Source: Streptococcus sp. SK643 (lineage in GTDB: Bacteria > Bacillota > Bacilli > Lactobacillales > Streptococcaceae). From it: a stretch of 64,000 bases of DNA. A program made the translations under genes and the position numbers. The stretch spans positions 1 through 64,000 of the forward strand of contig NZ_AJMM01000019.1 of NCBI RefSeq assembly GCF_000259505.1, written 5' to 3'. This document shows positions 19,223 through 27,576 of the stretch, in pieces. The first letter of the stretch is position 1. Every line of letters begins with the position of its first letter. A model generated the notes under the pieces. The model saw nothing but the letters and a program-made list of their open reading frames with translations. It was not told the origin of the DNA and searched no databases.

Positions 19223-20077
19223 ATGAATACAAATCTTGCAAGTTTTATTGTTGGACTCATCATCGATGAAAATGACCGTTTTTACTTTGTGCAAAAGGAT
19301 GGTCAGACCTATGCACTTGCCAAGGAAGAAGGTCAGCATACAGTAGGCGATACGGTTAAAGGTTTTGCCTACACAGACATGAAGCAAAAACTTCGCCTGA
19401 CAACTCTGGAAGTGACTGCTACTCAGGACCAATTTGGTTGGGGAACTGTAACGGAAGTTCGTAAAGACTTGGGTGTCTTTGTGGATACAGGCCTTCCTGA
19501 CAAGGAAATCGTTGTGTCACTCGATATTCTCCCTGAGCTTAAGGAACTTTGGCCTAAGAAGGGTGATCAACTCTACATCCGTCTTGAAGTGGACAAGAAA
19601 GACCGTATCTGGGGCCTTTTGGCTTATCAAGAAGACTTCCAACGTTTGGCTCGTCCTGCCTACAATAACATGCAGAACCAAAACTGGCCAGCCATTGTAT
19701 ATCGTCTCAAGCTGTCAGGAACTTTTGTTTACCTGCCAGAAAACAACATGCTTGGCTTTATCCATCCAAGTGAGCGCTACGCAGAGCCACGTTTGGGTCA
19801 AGTCTTAGATGCGCGTGTCATTGGTTTCCGCGAAGTAGACCGTACCTTGAACCTCTCCCTCAAACCACGTTCCTTTGAAATGTTGGAAAATGATGCCCAG
19901 ATGATTTTGACTTACTTGGAAAGCAATGGTGGTTTCATGACCTTAAATGATAAGTCATCTCCAGACGATATCAAGGCAACCTTTGGCATTTCTAAAGGTC
20001 AGTTCAAGAAAGCACTTGGAGGCTTGATGAAGGCTGGTAAGATCAAGCAAGACCAGTTTGGTACAGAGTTGATTTAG
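19223..20077 (+). CDS. cvfB: CvfB-family S1 RNA-binding protein
   Basis: This 284-residue protein has repeated S1-like beta-barrels followed by a C-terminal winged-helix domain ([23 protein letters not shown]). This is the architecture of the CvfB RNA-binding virulence regulator of Staphylococcus and of pneumococcal YitL/CvfB. ATG 19223 ([11 protein letters not shown]) follows AAGGAA. The in-frame TTG at 19184 falls inside the frr terminator hairpin and is rejected. Confidence 0.9.
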   Translation: MNTNLASFIVGLIIDENDRFYFVQKDGQTYALAKEEGQHTVGDTVKGFAYTDMKQKLRLTTLEVTATQDQFGWGTVTEVRKDLGVFVDTGLPDKEIVVSLDILPELKELWPKKGDQLYIRLEVDKKDRIWGLLAYQEDFQRLARPAYNNMQNQNWPAIVYRLKLSGTFVYLPENNMLGFIHPSERYAEPRLGQVLDARVIGFREVDRTLNLSLKPRSFEMLENDAQMILTYLESNGGFMTLNDKSSPDDIKATFGISKGQFKKALGGLMKAGKIKQDQFGTELI

Positions 20078-20085
20078 GGAGACTT

Positions 20086-20301
20086 ATGAGAAAATCATTT
20101 TACACTTGGCTCATGACTGAGCGCAATCCTAAAAGTAATAGTCCTAAAGCTATCTTGGCAGACCTAGCTTTTGAAGAGTCAGCATTCCCCAAACACACGG
20201 ATGATTTTGATGAGGTGAGTCGCTTTTTGGAGGAGCATGCCAGTTTCTCTTTTAACCTAGGAGACTTTGACGCTATCTGGCAAGAATACTTAGAACACTA
20301 G
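20086..20301 (+). CDS. YozE family SAM-like protein
   Basis: This 71-residue cytosolic protein belongs to the YozE (UPF0346) family, with FYTWLM near the start and a [14 protein letters not shown]-terminus. The family has a sterile-alpha-motif-like helical fold and no firm function. It starts 8 nt after cvfB and is presumably co-transcribed with it. Confidence 0.88.
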   Translation: MRKSFYTWLMTERNPKSNSPKAILADLAFEESAFPKHTDDFDEVSRFLEEHASFSFNLGDFDAIWQEYLEH

Positions 20302-20343
20302 CATTTATTCATTGGGATTGGGCTAGTAATTTCTCCATCCCTT

Positions 20344-20486
20344 TGCTATAATATAGTCATTCCGTTTATCTTTTATTACGTCGTTAACTTGCCTTGCCTA
20401 ACCTTAGTTATGCCTACGACTCGTTGCCTAGTACTAAAAGCAAACGAAAAACTACTAAAAATAAAAGGATTAGAGAGGTTCTTTAT
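20344..20486 (+). promoter_or_regulatory. phoH promoter and long leader
   Basis: An extended -10, TGC-TATAAT, lies with TATAAT at 20347-20352. About 128 nt separate the predicted start of transcription from the preferred start codon. The leader is open in the phoH frame from a TTG at 20394 but has no ribosome-binding site there. It contains three TGCCTA repeats, and I see no clear terminator. Confidence 0.5.
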
Positions 20487-21482
20487 TTGAAGGAACATTC
20501 AATTGACATTCAACTGAGTCATCCAGATGATCTGTTTCATCTTTTTGGTTCCAATGAACGCCATCTGCGTTTGATGGAAGAAGAGCTTGATGTGGTGATT
20601 CATGCTCGTACGGAGATTGTGCAGGTTTTGGGAGAAGAGTCTGCTTGTGAGGAAGCACGTCAGGTTATCCAAGCCTTGACGGTCTTGGTGAATCGTGGGA
20701 TGACTGTTGGTACGCCAGATGTGGTGACGGCTATTACCATGGTTAAAAATGACGAAATCGATAAATTTGTCGCCCTTTATGAAGAAGAAATCATCAAAGA
20801 CAATACTGGGAAGCCTATCCGCGTCAAAACCTTAGGTCAAAAACTTTATGTGGATAGTGTCAAACAGCATGATGTGACCTTTGGAATCGGACCTGCAGGG
20901 ACAGGGAAGACCTTCCTTGCAGTGACCTTGGCAGTGACTGCCCTTAAACGTGGGCAGGTCAAGCGAATTATTCTAACTCGTCCAGCAGTGGAAGCAGGAG
21001 AGAGTCTAGGTTTTCTTCCGGGTGACCTCAAGGAAAAGGTAGATCCTTACCTTCGACCTGTTTATGATGCCTTGTATCAGATTCTCGGGAAAGACCAAAC
21101 AACTCGTCTCATGGAGCGTGAAATTATTGAGATTGCACCCCTTGCCTATATGCGTGGACGTACCTTGGATGATGCCTTTGTCATTCTTGATGAGGCGCAA
21201 AATACGACCATCATGCAGATGAAGATGTTCTTGACGCGTTTAGGTTTTAATTCTAAGATGATTGTCAATGGAGATATCAGTCAGATTGACCTTCCGCGTA
21301 ACGTCAAGTCCGGTTTGATTGATGCCCAAGAGAAACTCAAGAACATTCACCAAATTGACTTTGTTCATTTTTCAGCCAAGGATGTGGTTCGCCATCCAGT
21401 TGTTGCTCAGATTATCAGAGCTTATGAACCAGCACCAATTAAAAATGAAGAGCGTGAAGAAGTCCAAGAAGAAACAGAATAG
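20487..21482 (+). CDS. phoH: PhoH-family ATPase
   Basis: This protein of about 331 residues is a P-loop NTPase with Walker A GPAGTGKTF, a Walker B region FVILDEAQN and an N-terminal KH-like segment. PhoH/YbeZ proteins are linked to RNA metabolism and ribosome maturation with YbeY. TTG 20487 is preferred because AGAGAGG lies 8 nt upstream and homologues begin near KEHSIDIQLSHPDD. An upstream TTG (20394) would add 31 basic residues and cannot be excluded. Confidence 0.9.
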   Translation: MKEHSIDIQLSHPDDLFHLFGSNERHLRLMEEELDVVIHARTEIVQVLGEESACEEARQVIQALTVLVNRGMTVGTPDVVTAITMVKNDEIDKFVALYEEEIIKDNTGKPIRVKTLGQKLYVDSVKQHDVTFGIGPAGTGKTFLAVTLAVTALKRGQVKRIILTRPAVEAGESLGFLPGDLKEKVDPYLRPVYDALYQILGKDQTTRLMEREIIEIAPLAYMRGRTLDDAFVILDEAQNTTIMQMKMFLTRLGFNSKMIVNGDISQIDLPRNVKSGLIDAQEKLKNIHQIDFVHFSAKDVVRHPVVAQIIRAYEPAPIKNEEREEVQEETE

Positions 21483-21486
21483 CAAA

Positions 21487-21520
21487 AAAGAGCAGTTCAG
21501 GTGGAATTGCTCTTTCTTTT
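21487..21520. terminator. Shared terminator between phoH and ald
   Basis: A 12-bp stem with one G-T pair (21487-21498 with 21504-21515) has A-tracts on the left and T-tracts on the right. It can serve both the rightward phoH and the leftward ald transcript. Confidence 0.8.
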
Positions 21521-21537
21521 ATCTGATAATTAGATTT

Positions 21538-22650
21538 TTATACTAGTTCATCAATTGGAGTATGGTTTTTATCAAGACCTTGGGCTACTGGAAGACTGGT
21601 TAAGTAACCTTGATAAGTAGTAACACCTTGGCGCAAGCCCTCATCCTCAGAGATTGCTTGTACAAAACCTTTACCAGCCAAAGCTTCGATATAAGGAAGA
21701 GTGACATTGGTTAGGGCAATGGTAGAAGTACGAGCAACCGCACCAGGGATGTTAGCAACGGCATAGTGGAGCACACCGTGTTTTTCATATACAGGCTCAT
21801 CGTGCGTGGTCACACGGTCAGCTGTCTCGATAACGCCACCTTGGTCAACGGCAACGTCAACGATGACAGATCCTGGACGCATTTGTTGGACCATCTCATC
21901 TGTGACCAGTTTTGGAGCCTTGGCACCAGGGATGAGAACCGCTCCGATAACGACATCAGCATCTCGAACACTTGCTTCGATGTTGAATGAATTGGACATG
22001 AGAGTTTGAATTTGGTGGCCAAAGACCTCCTCTAAAAAGGAGAGACGTTTAGCACTGATATCAAGGATAGTCACTTGCGCTCCCAATCCTAAAGCGATGC
22101 GGGCAGCATGGGTTCCTACGACACCACCACCGATGATGGATACTTTTCCTTTAGGTACACCCGGTACACCGCCAAGTAGGACACCAGAGCCACCAGCTTG
22201 TTTGGTCAAGAAGTGAGCTCCGATTTGAACCGCCATACGACCAGCCACCTCACTCATAGGTACGAGGAGTGGTAATTGCCCTTGATCATCACGGACAGTT
22301 TCATAAGCGATACTTGTCGTTTTTGCTGCTAACATGGCTTCAGCCAATTTAGGAGCAGCAGCCATGTGTAAGTAGGTGAAGAGAAGCAGGTCGTCACGCA
22401 AGTAGGCATATTCAGAAGGTAATGGTTCTTTTACTTTCACGACTAACTCTGCAGCCCAAGCTTCACCAGCAGTAGCGACAATTTCAGCTCCTTGTTTTTT
22501 GTAATCTGTATCAGTAAATCCTGAACTGAGACCAGCATTTGTTTCTACAAGGACGCGATGACCGCGACCGACCAAACTATGAACACCAGCAGGTGTGAGG
22601 GCAACGCGGTTTTCATTATTTTTAATTTCTTTTGGAATTCCGATTAACAT
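21538..22650 (-). CDS. ald: Alanine dehydrogenase
   Basis: This 370-residue enzyme converts L-alanine to pyruvate and ammonia with NAD+. Family signatures are [20 protein letters not shown] at the start, LFTYLHMAA around the substrate His, and the Rossmann motif [20 protein letters not shown]. It appears intact here. The divergent promoter region carries a long palindrome, and the gene is monocistronic. Confidence 0.96.
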   Translation of the reverse strand: MLIGIPKEIKNNENRVALTPAGVHSLVGRGHRVLVETNAGLSSGFTDTDYKKQGAEIVATAGEAWAAELVVKVKEPLPSEYAYLRDDLLLFTYLHMAAAPKLAEAMLAAKTTSIAYETVRDDQGQLPLLVPMSEVAGRMAVQIGAHFLTKQAGGSGVLLGGVPGVPKGKVSIIGGGVVGTHAARIALGLGAQVTILDISAKRLSFLEEVFGHQIQTLMSNSFNIEASVRDADVVIGAVLIPGAKAPKLVTDEMVQQMRPGSVIVDVAVDQGGVIETADRVTTHDEPVYEKHGVLHYAVANIPGAVARTSTIALTNVTLPYIEALAGKGFVQAISEDEGLRQGVTTYQGYLTSLPVAQGLDKNHTPIDELV

Positions 22651-22696
22651 AAAGGTTAACTCTCTTTCTATAGATGCTAGGGGTTAAAGATAAGTG

Positions 22697-22751
22697 ATCA
22701 CATTTTTTGAAAAAATGTGATGATTTTATATGAAACCGCTTTAAATTGCAA
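22697..22751 (-). promoter_or_regulatory. ald promoter with a 12-bp palindrome at the transcription start
   Basis: On the minus strand TTGCAA (22751-22746) and TAAAAT (22728-22723) are 17 nt apart. Just downstream, 22697-22721 is a perfect inverted repeat (ATCACATTTTTT, one central base, then its complement). An operator here would cover the start of transcription. It has a TCACA...TGTGA arrangement, and the cognate regulator is unknown. Confidence 0.65.
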
Positions 22752-22778
22752 GAAAAATTTATTTTAAGACCAATTTTA

Positions 22779-22787
22779 TGCTATAAT
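22779..22787 (+). promoter_or_regulatory. Extended -10 promoter reading into the GNAT fragment and membrane-protein module
   Basis: TGC-TATAAT (TATAAT 22782-22787) lies 33 nt ahead of the truncated GNAT copy. It was presumably the original promoter of the acetyltransferase gene and now reads into the module starting at 22954. Confidence 0.6.
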
Positions 22788-22820
22788 ACTAGAAATATTT
22801 TTAGAAGTAGAGGTAAGAAA

Positions 22821-22942
22821 ATGGAATCAATCTTTTTAAAACTAGCCAGTATCCAATAGTGGAGACTGTGCGTTTATTGCTTAGACCTGTAACTTTGGAT
22901 GATGCGGAAGAAATGTTTGATTATGTCTCAGATAAGAAAAAT
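22821..22942 (+). pseudogene. Truncated, frameshifted 5' copy of the GNAT acetyltransferase gene
   Basis: These 122 nt match the first 123 nt of the intact gene at 26940, with a 40-nt identical stretch in the middle. One base is missing after codon 8, which gives a TAG after 12 codons. Homology stops at 22942, directly at the ribosome-binding site of the first membrane-protein gene. Together with the intact copy it forms a direct repeat around a 4.0-kb block. Confidence 0.9.
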
Positions 22943-22953
22943 AGGAGGTTCTC

Positions 22954-23532
22954 GTGGACAAAAATCAAATTATAAAGTTAAAGGACGTTGAATTTGTAGG
23001 AATTGCTAATTTTGAAGGGGAAACAGTGTTTTATGATAAGAAAACAGACAAGATGTTCTTAGGTCGTTCTAAAACAAAGTTTAAAGTGTCTCCTGTCGCT
23101 TTCTCGACAGGAGTAGCACTTATTCTTTATGTTCTTGTAAGAGAAGTAACAAAAGCTCAGGTATTCAGTGGTTTTTGGCCCTTGATTTTTGGTTTTTTTC
23201 TAATGATCATTGTCTCAAAACTCCTCTACAGACCAGCTTTGAATGAAGAATTAATTATTAGTCCTTTTGTGCTTTCAAACGTTGATATGATAACTTTTCT
23301 TAAAAATGAGAAGAAAAATATAGTTAAGAGCCATCTAATTATATTATTGGCATTCCTTCTTCCAGTGCTTTTTTCTATAGTTTATTTATTGACTTCTAAT
23401 TTTTTGTTTTTGTTTTTAGCCATTTTATTTTTTATGTTCCCCCTATTGTTATTAAACACGAAACCAGTACAAAGATATAAAGTGATTCATATGTTAGACA
23501 AAAAATATTCCACTAAGGAAAAGGATTCATGA
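22954..23532 (+). CDS. Uncharacterised four-TM protein, module gene 1
   Basis: This 192-residue protein has a polar N-terminus of about 45 residues (VEFVGIANFEGETVFYDKK), two hydrophobic segments at about 50-90, a charged linker with FLKNEKKN, then two more hydrophobic segments. GTG 22954 follows AGGAGG. The next gene overlaps its stop by 4 nt. I do not recognise the family. It is clearly paralogous to the next two genes and more AT-rich than the flanking core genes. Confidence 0.7.
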   Translation: MDKNQIIKLKDVEFVGIANFEGETVFYDKKTDKMFLGRSKTKFKVSPVAFSTGVALILYVLVREVTKAQVFSGFWPLIFGFFLMIIVSKLLYRPALNEELIISPFVLSNVDMITFLKNEKKNIVKSHLIILLAFLLPVLFSIVYLLTSNFLFLFLAILFFMFPLLLLNTKPVQRYKVIHMLDKKYSTKEKDS

Positions 23533-24071
23533 AAAAATATTTAAAAAATATGGTTCCGATAGGAACAATTGATAAAAATCCAGTTTATTTTGATAAAAAG
23601 GATTCTGGTTTATACATAGTAAGAAAAAAGACTTCTTTTTGGGAAACTGCTGGCAGTAGCTTGATCATGATTCTTTATGTCATAATTGGAAGAGTCAATT
23701 CCAAATACTATTTAACCATTCTGGGAAGATATCAATTTCTAATGATTGGCATCCTGATTTCCTTTATAATAGCCTTTGTTGTTTGTTATGTTACGTACCA
23801 TCGTGAGAGGCAAGTTGAAAAACTTCAATTAGAGGAAAAAGCAATGAGAGACTTCGTGTTAAGAGAGCGAAAGAATGTCTTTTTTACCTATTTATCTCTT
23901 ATCATATTCCCACTAATTATAATATTTTTTGCGAACCTCTTTATCACATATGGCAATCTTCCGTGGGGAGTTGTTTCAGTTTTATTTATGACTATGTATT
24001 TTATGTTCTTTTATAATAAAATATTCCAAAGAGGAAAAATCATAAATGGACTTTATAAAGCTTATAATTAA
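23529..24071 (+). CDS. Uncharacterised four-TM protein, module gene 2
   Basis: This 180-residue paralogue of the preceding protein has the same plan. A short N-terminal region with PIGTIDKNPVYFDKKD is followed by two hydrophobic segments, a linker with FVLRERKN, and two more hydrophobic segments. Its ATG overlaps the stop of module gene 1. Function is unknown. Confidence 0.7.
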   Translation: MKKYLKNMVPIGTIDKNPVYFDKKDSGLYIVRKKTSFWETAGSSLIMILYVIIGRVNSKYYLTILGRYQFLMIGILISFIIAFVVCYVTYHRERQVEKLQLEEKAMRDFVLRERKNVFFTYLSLIIFPLIIIFFANLFITYGNLPWGVVSVLFMTMYFMFFYNKIFQRGKIINGLYKAYN

Positions 24072-24082
24072 GAAAGATAATT

Positions 24083-24646
24083 ATGAAAAGCAACACTAAA
24101 AATTTCGTTGCCCTAGGTATATATCAGGAAAAATCTGTCTACTATAACAATGAAAATCATCAACTTTTATATCCAACAAAGGATAAAGCTAATGGAGCAG
24201 CTACCATTACTGGTTACAGTTCAATTGCTCTTGTTTTATATATTGTTTTGAGAAGTATAAGTGAAGATGGGAAAGTACCAACAGATCTTCGTATACTGTC
24301 TTTAATCTTTGCTTATATTATCATTAGTATTGGTAGCAGTCTATTCCTTTATTATGTTTTAAACCGTGTCATTGAGTTAGAAGAATTTCGAATTGATTTA
24401 ATAAACTATCAAAACTTTTTAAAGCAAGAAAAAAGGAATGTTTTAATATTATATATAACGATGCTCTGTTTTTTGATTATAGGAATAGTGACTGCTGCAA
24501 TTTTTATAAGTTCGGGTAATTATATTAGTCTTGTATTAACTTTATCATCATATTTTATCGTATACACTATTTTAAATACCAAATTGATTAAACGCAGCAT
24601 GATATTGAGACAGTTATACAAAGAATTAGAAAATAAAGATATTTGA
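24083..24646 (+). CDS. Uncharacterised four-TM protein, module gene 3
   Basis: This is the third paralogue, 187 residues, with ALGIYQEKSVYYNNEN at the N-terminus, the linker FLKQEKRN and four hydrophobic segments. It starts 11 nt after module gene 2. A non-coding gap of about 110 nt follows before the next gene, with no clear terminator. Function is unknown. Confidence 0.7.
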   Translation: MKSNTKNFVALGIYQEKSVYYNNENHQLLYPTKDKANGAATITGYSSIALVLYIVLRSISEDGKVPTDLRILSLIFAYIIISIGSSLFLYYVLNRVIELEEFRIDLINYQNFLKQEKRNVLILYITMLCFLIIGIVTAAIFISSGNYISLVLTLSSYFIVYTILNTKLIKRSMILRQLYKELENKDI

Positions 24647-24759
24647 TTGGAAGATCGAGTTCTACAGATTTTTTTATTTATCGAATAATTAGAATAAGCT
24701 GATTAAGCTGTGTTTTTTAATTAAAAGGGCTTAAAGGTAGGTCAATTTAGGAGGTTAAT

Positions 24760-25773
24760 GTGAAAGAAAAAACAGTGAAAGATGTTGAAGAATTAAATAA
24801 AGCATATTTTAAAAGTTTAGCGAATACTCGCGCATCTGCAAGTATGATGGTTATTTCATGGACAGGAGTATTTATATTATCTTTAATTATTTGGGTTTTT
24901 TCCTGGTATTTAAAAGAGGTTTTATCAATAAATCCATTAACTTATTGGTTTTTTGATCTTCTCATTTTCTTCTTACTTTATTTAATTGTTGCTTTTTTTA
25001 TTCCATTAGCAGGAATGTTTGCATATAAAAGACAAATTTTAGCAACCTTTTCTCTGATGATGGTTTATATTGGAATATACTTTTCATTACAAATGATGAT
25101 GCTGATAATTCTTGTAACATCAATCTCGACGAAGGAATTTTCGCTTGGATTCCCTAAGTATTCTCCAATTTTTATTCCATTTTTGTTAATTTCTACAGTT
25201 TGTGGCTTTATTTATCAATATTTCTGGTTAAAACGCCAGTTAAAAAAAGGTTTCTCTGTAAATAGGACAATGGGGAATTATTTTGCTAAATCTAATGCAT
25301 ATGGTAGAAACTCTCTTTACATCATTTTTGGACTTTCTATGTTGGCTGCCTTACTTTCAGGTAAATTGATACTTATTTTTGGAATTCTTGGAGCTCTTCT
25401 TTTCAGCTATGCATTTTCTCAATTGATTACAGAAGTCGCCTATCTTTTATATCTTAAAACTCAAAGCAAGGAATATTGGGAAGATGTACCTACGAAAAAA
25501 GAGACTTTTCGAGATTTATTTAAGGGTTTCAGTCTCAAGAAAGCTAAAATTCGTATTCCACTTGAGATTGTAGCTTTTGCAATATTATTAGGGATTATTA
25601 ATTATAGTGGTTATTCAGATGAGAGCATTAAGCGACCTATTTGGCTTGTCTGGAGTGTCAAATTGTTCATCTATGCAATAGAACTGGATATTTTGGGAAG
25701 TTTTATTCTTTATGTTATAAAAAAAGTAAATACTAGATTCAAAAAAGGAAGAAAAAACAGTGAAAGAAGTTGA
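24760..25773 (+). CDS. Uncharacterised polytopic membrane protein, module gene 4
   Basis: This 337-residue protein has about seven to eight hydrophobic segments. A cytoplasmic-looking loop contains FWLKRQLKKGFSVNRTMGNY and a second contains GFSLKKAKIRIPLE. GTG 24760 follows GGAGG. A second in-frame GTG at 24775 matches the start of the neighbouring paralogue and is an alternative. It may belong to a Firmicute DUF family such as DUF3169, but I cannot confirm this. Confidence 0.65.
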   Translation: MKEKTVKDVEELNKAYFKSLANTRASASMMVISWTGVFILSLIIWVFSWYLKEVLSINPLTYWFFDLLIFFLLYLIVAFFIPLAGMFAYKRQILATFSLMMVYIGIYFSLQMMMLIILVTSISTKEFSLGFPKYSPIFIPFLLISTVCGFIYQYFWLKRQLKKGFSVNRTMGNYFAKSNAYGRNSLYIIFGLSMLAALLSGKLILIFGILGALLFSYAFSQLITEVAYLLYLKTQSKEYWEDVPTKKETFRDLFKGFSLKKAKIRIPLEIVAFAILLGIINYSGYSDESIKRPIWLVWSVKLFIYAIELDILGSFILYVIKKVNTRFKKGRKNSERS

Positions 25774-26749
25774 AGAATTAAATAAAGCATATTTTAAAAG
25801 TTTAGCGAATACTCGGGCATCAGCAAGTATGATGGTTATTTCATTTGCAGGAGCCTTCGCTTTGGAATTGTTTCTGCTTTTCCAATATTTTTATTTTGTT
25901 AAAGGCTACGGAATAAATCCTTTGGAAAATTACTTTTTTGATTTTGTTTTGATCTATGTTATTTATCTTGTCGTGGCAACCTTTATTCCGCTAGGAATGA
26001 CATTTATTTATCGTAGACAGATTTTATCAACCATATTATTACTTTTATCTTATATAGGTATTTTTTTATCTTTGATACTTATATCTTATATTATTCTTGT
26101 TTATTCAGGGACTAATTTACAAGAATATAACGAACGTTCATTAAACGCCATTCCTTTTTTGTTAATCTGTACAGTTGTTGGTTTTGTTTATCACTATTTT
26201 TGGCTAAAAAGAGAGTTAAAAAAAGGTTTTTCTACCAATAGAACAATGGGTAATTATTTTACGAAGTCTAGTGCCCACAATAATAATTCTCTTCTCATTA
26301 TTTTTACAGTTTCCATGCTAGGCGGTGTTCTTTCCGGTAAGTTTGCGCTAGTTTTAGGAATTCTAACAGCGGTACTTTTTAGCTATGGCTTCTCTCAACT
26401 CATCACAGAAGTCGCCTATCTTTTATGTCTAAAAACTCAAAGCAAGGAGTATTGGGAAGCAGAACCGGACGGAGAGGTCAGTTTTAGAAATTTATTCAGA
26501 AATTTATTTAAAGAATTTAGTCTGAAGAAAGCTAAAATTCGCATTCCTCTTGAAATATTTTTACTTCTTCTTATTATTTACATTGATGGGGGAAATGCCT
26601 ACATCAATGTATTCATTAATCAAACACGTTGGCTGCTTTGGCTTATCAGACTATTTATAATCTTAATAGGATTGGATATTTTGGGAAGTTTTATTCTTTA
26701 TGTTATAAATAAAGTAAATACTAGATTCAAAAAAGGAAAGAAAAAATGA
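25760..26749 (+). CDS. Uncharacterised polytopic membrane protein, module gene 5
   Basis: This 329-residue tandem paralogue of module gene 4 begins with GTG 25760 inside the end of that gene (14-nt overlap). The first 25 or so codons and the last 20 or so codons of the two genes are almost identical at DNA level. The middle has diverged. Shared motifs are KGFSTNRTMGNYF, FSQLITEVAYLL and FSLKKAKIRIPLE. Function is unknown. Confidence 0.65.
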   Translation: MKEVEELNKAYFKSLANTRASASMMVISFAGAFALELFLLFQYFYFVKGYGINPLENYFFDFVLIYVIYLVVATFIPLGMTFIYRRQILSTILLLLSYIGIFLSLILISYIILVYSGTNLQEYNERSLNAIPFLLICTVVGFVYHYFWLKRELKKGFSTNRTMGNYFTKSSAHNNNSLLIIFTVSMLGGVLSGKFALVLGILTAVLFSYGFSQLITEVAYLLCLKTQSKEYWEAEPDGEVSFRNLFRNLFKEFSLKKAKIRIPLEIFLLLLIIYIDGGNAYINVFINQTRWLLWLIRLFIILIGLDILGSFILYVINKVNTRFKKGKKK

Positions 26750-26752
26750 TGA

Positions 26753-26905
26753 ATCTTCATTGTCAGTGGAACTCTGAATTATGTAATTATTGATTTTAAG
26801 AAACATTTAGAAATGCTTCCAAAGACCAGTACACTCTCTGCTCTAGAATCAGTTATCTGGTATTCTTTGTTCGCGCTTCTTGTTGTAACTTCTTTTTTAT
26901 GCTAG
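26753..26905 (+). pseudogene. Fragment of an open frame ending in a TM segment
   Basis: After two adjacent TGA codons that end module gene 5, the same frame stays open for about 50 codons to TAG at 26903. It encodes FIVSGTLNYVIIDF and a C-terminal hydrophobic stretch SLFALLVVTSFLC. No ribosome-binding site is clear, though an ATG at 26813 could start a 30-residue peptide. It reads best as the 3' end of a lost gene. The remaining 26906-26939 holds the GNAT ribosome-binding region. Confidence 0.35.
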
Positions 26906-26939
26906 GCTGGTAGAAAATATTTTTAAATGGAGGAGAAGT

Positions 26940-27518
26940 ATGGAATCAATCTTTTTAAAACTAGCTCAGTATCCCATAGTCGAGACTGATCGTTTATTGC
27001 TTAGACCTGTAACTTTGGATGATGCGGAAGCAATGTTTGCCTATGCCTCGGACAGAGAAAATACGCGCTACACTTTTCCAGCTAATCAAAGTTTGGAAGA
27101 AACCAAAAATAATATTGCTCAATTCTACTTGGTCAATCCCTTGGGACGCTGGGGAATAGAACTAAAAAGCAATGGTCAGTTTATTGGAACCATTGACTTG
27201 CACAAGATTGATCCTGTTCTTAAGAAGGCAGCTATTGGCTACATTATCCATAAAAAGTATTGGAATCAAGGATTGACGACAGAAGCCAATCGTGCTGTGA
27301 TTGAGCTAGCTTTTGAGAAGATAGGGATGAATAAGTTGATTGCCCTTCACGATAAGGACAATCCTGCATCTGGAAAGGTCATGGAGAAATCAGGCATGCG
27401 TTTTTCCCACGAAGAAGCTTATGCTTGTATGGATCAGCATGAAGAAGGCCGAATCATGACAAGAGTTCATTATGTCTTGACCAAGGAAGACTATTTTGCA
27501 AATAAAAAAAGCAGTTGA
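26940..27518 (+). CDS. GNAT acetyltransferase (RimJ/RimL type)
   Basis: This 192-residue acetyltransferase has the opening ETDRLLLRPVTLDDAEAMF, a GYIIHKKYWNQGLTTEA acetyl-CoA loop and ENPA-type NPASGKVMEKSGMRF, as in enzymes acting on N-termini or small amines. GGAGGAGAAGT precedes the ATG. Its 5' end is duplicated, in broken form, 4.1 kb upstream. The substrate is unknown. Confidence 0.88.
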   Translation: MESIFLKLAQYPIVETDRLLLRPVTLDDAEAMFAYASDRENTRYTFPANQSLEETKNNIAQFYLVNPLGRWGIELKSNGQFIGTIDLHKIDPVLKKAAIGYIIHKKYWNQGLTTEANRAVIELAFEKIGMNKLIALHDKDNPASGKVMEKSGMRFSHEEAYACMDQHEEGRIMTRVHYVLTKEDYFANKKSS

Positions 27519-27541
27519 GAAGAAATTTTTGACTGTTTTTT
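27506..27541 (+). terminator. Terminator of the GNAT gene
   Basis: An imperfect 11-bp stem pairs the A-run plus GCAGTT (from 27506) with GACTGTTTTTT (27531-27541). It overlaps the stop codon and isolates comEA from the upstream module. Confidence 0.6.
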
Positions 27542-27549
27542 CTTTCTCT

Positions 27550-27557
27550 TACGAATA
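27550..27557 (+). promoter_or_regulatory. Com-box (SigX/ComX promoter) of comEA-comEC
   Basis: TACGAATA is an exact match to the streptococcal com-box recognised by RNA polymerase carrying ComX. It is preceded by a T-rich stretch and lies 20 nt ahead of the comEA start. This predicts expression only during competence. Confidence 0.9.
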
Positions 27558-27576
27558 ATCTAAGAGAGGAGAAAAG

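Noticed and set aside
22681..22725. The ald-upstream palindrome as a transcription terminator
   Set aside because: It lies between divergent promoters with no gene ending into it from either side. An operator is a better reading.
24684..24693. TATCGAATAA as a second com-box inside the membrane module
   Set aside because: It does not match TACGAATA in the first positions and lies behind the third module gene with no competence gene following.
22954..26749. Calling the membrane module a defence or bacteriocin-immunity system
   Set aside because: No nuclease, NTPase, peptide precursor or other diagnostic domain is present. Only tandem membrane proteins are visible, so the function is left open.
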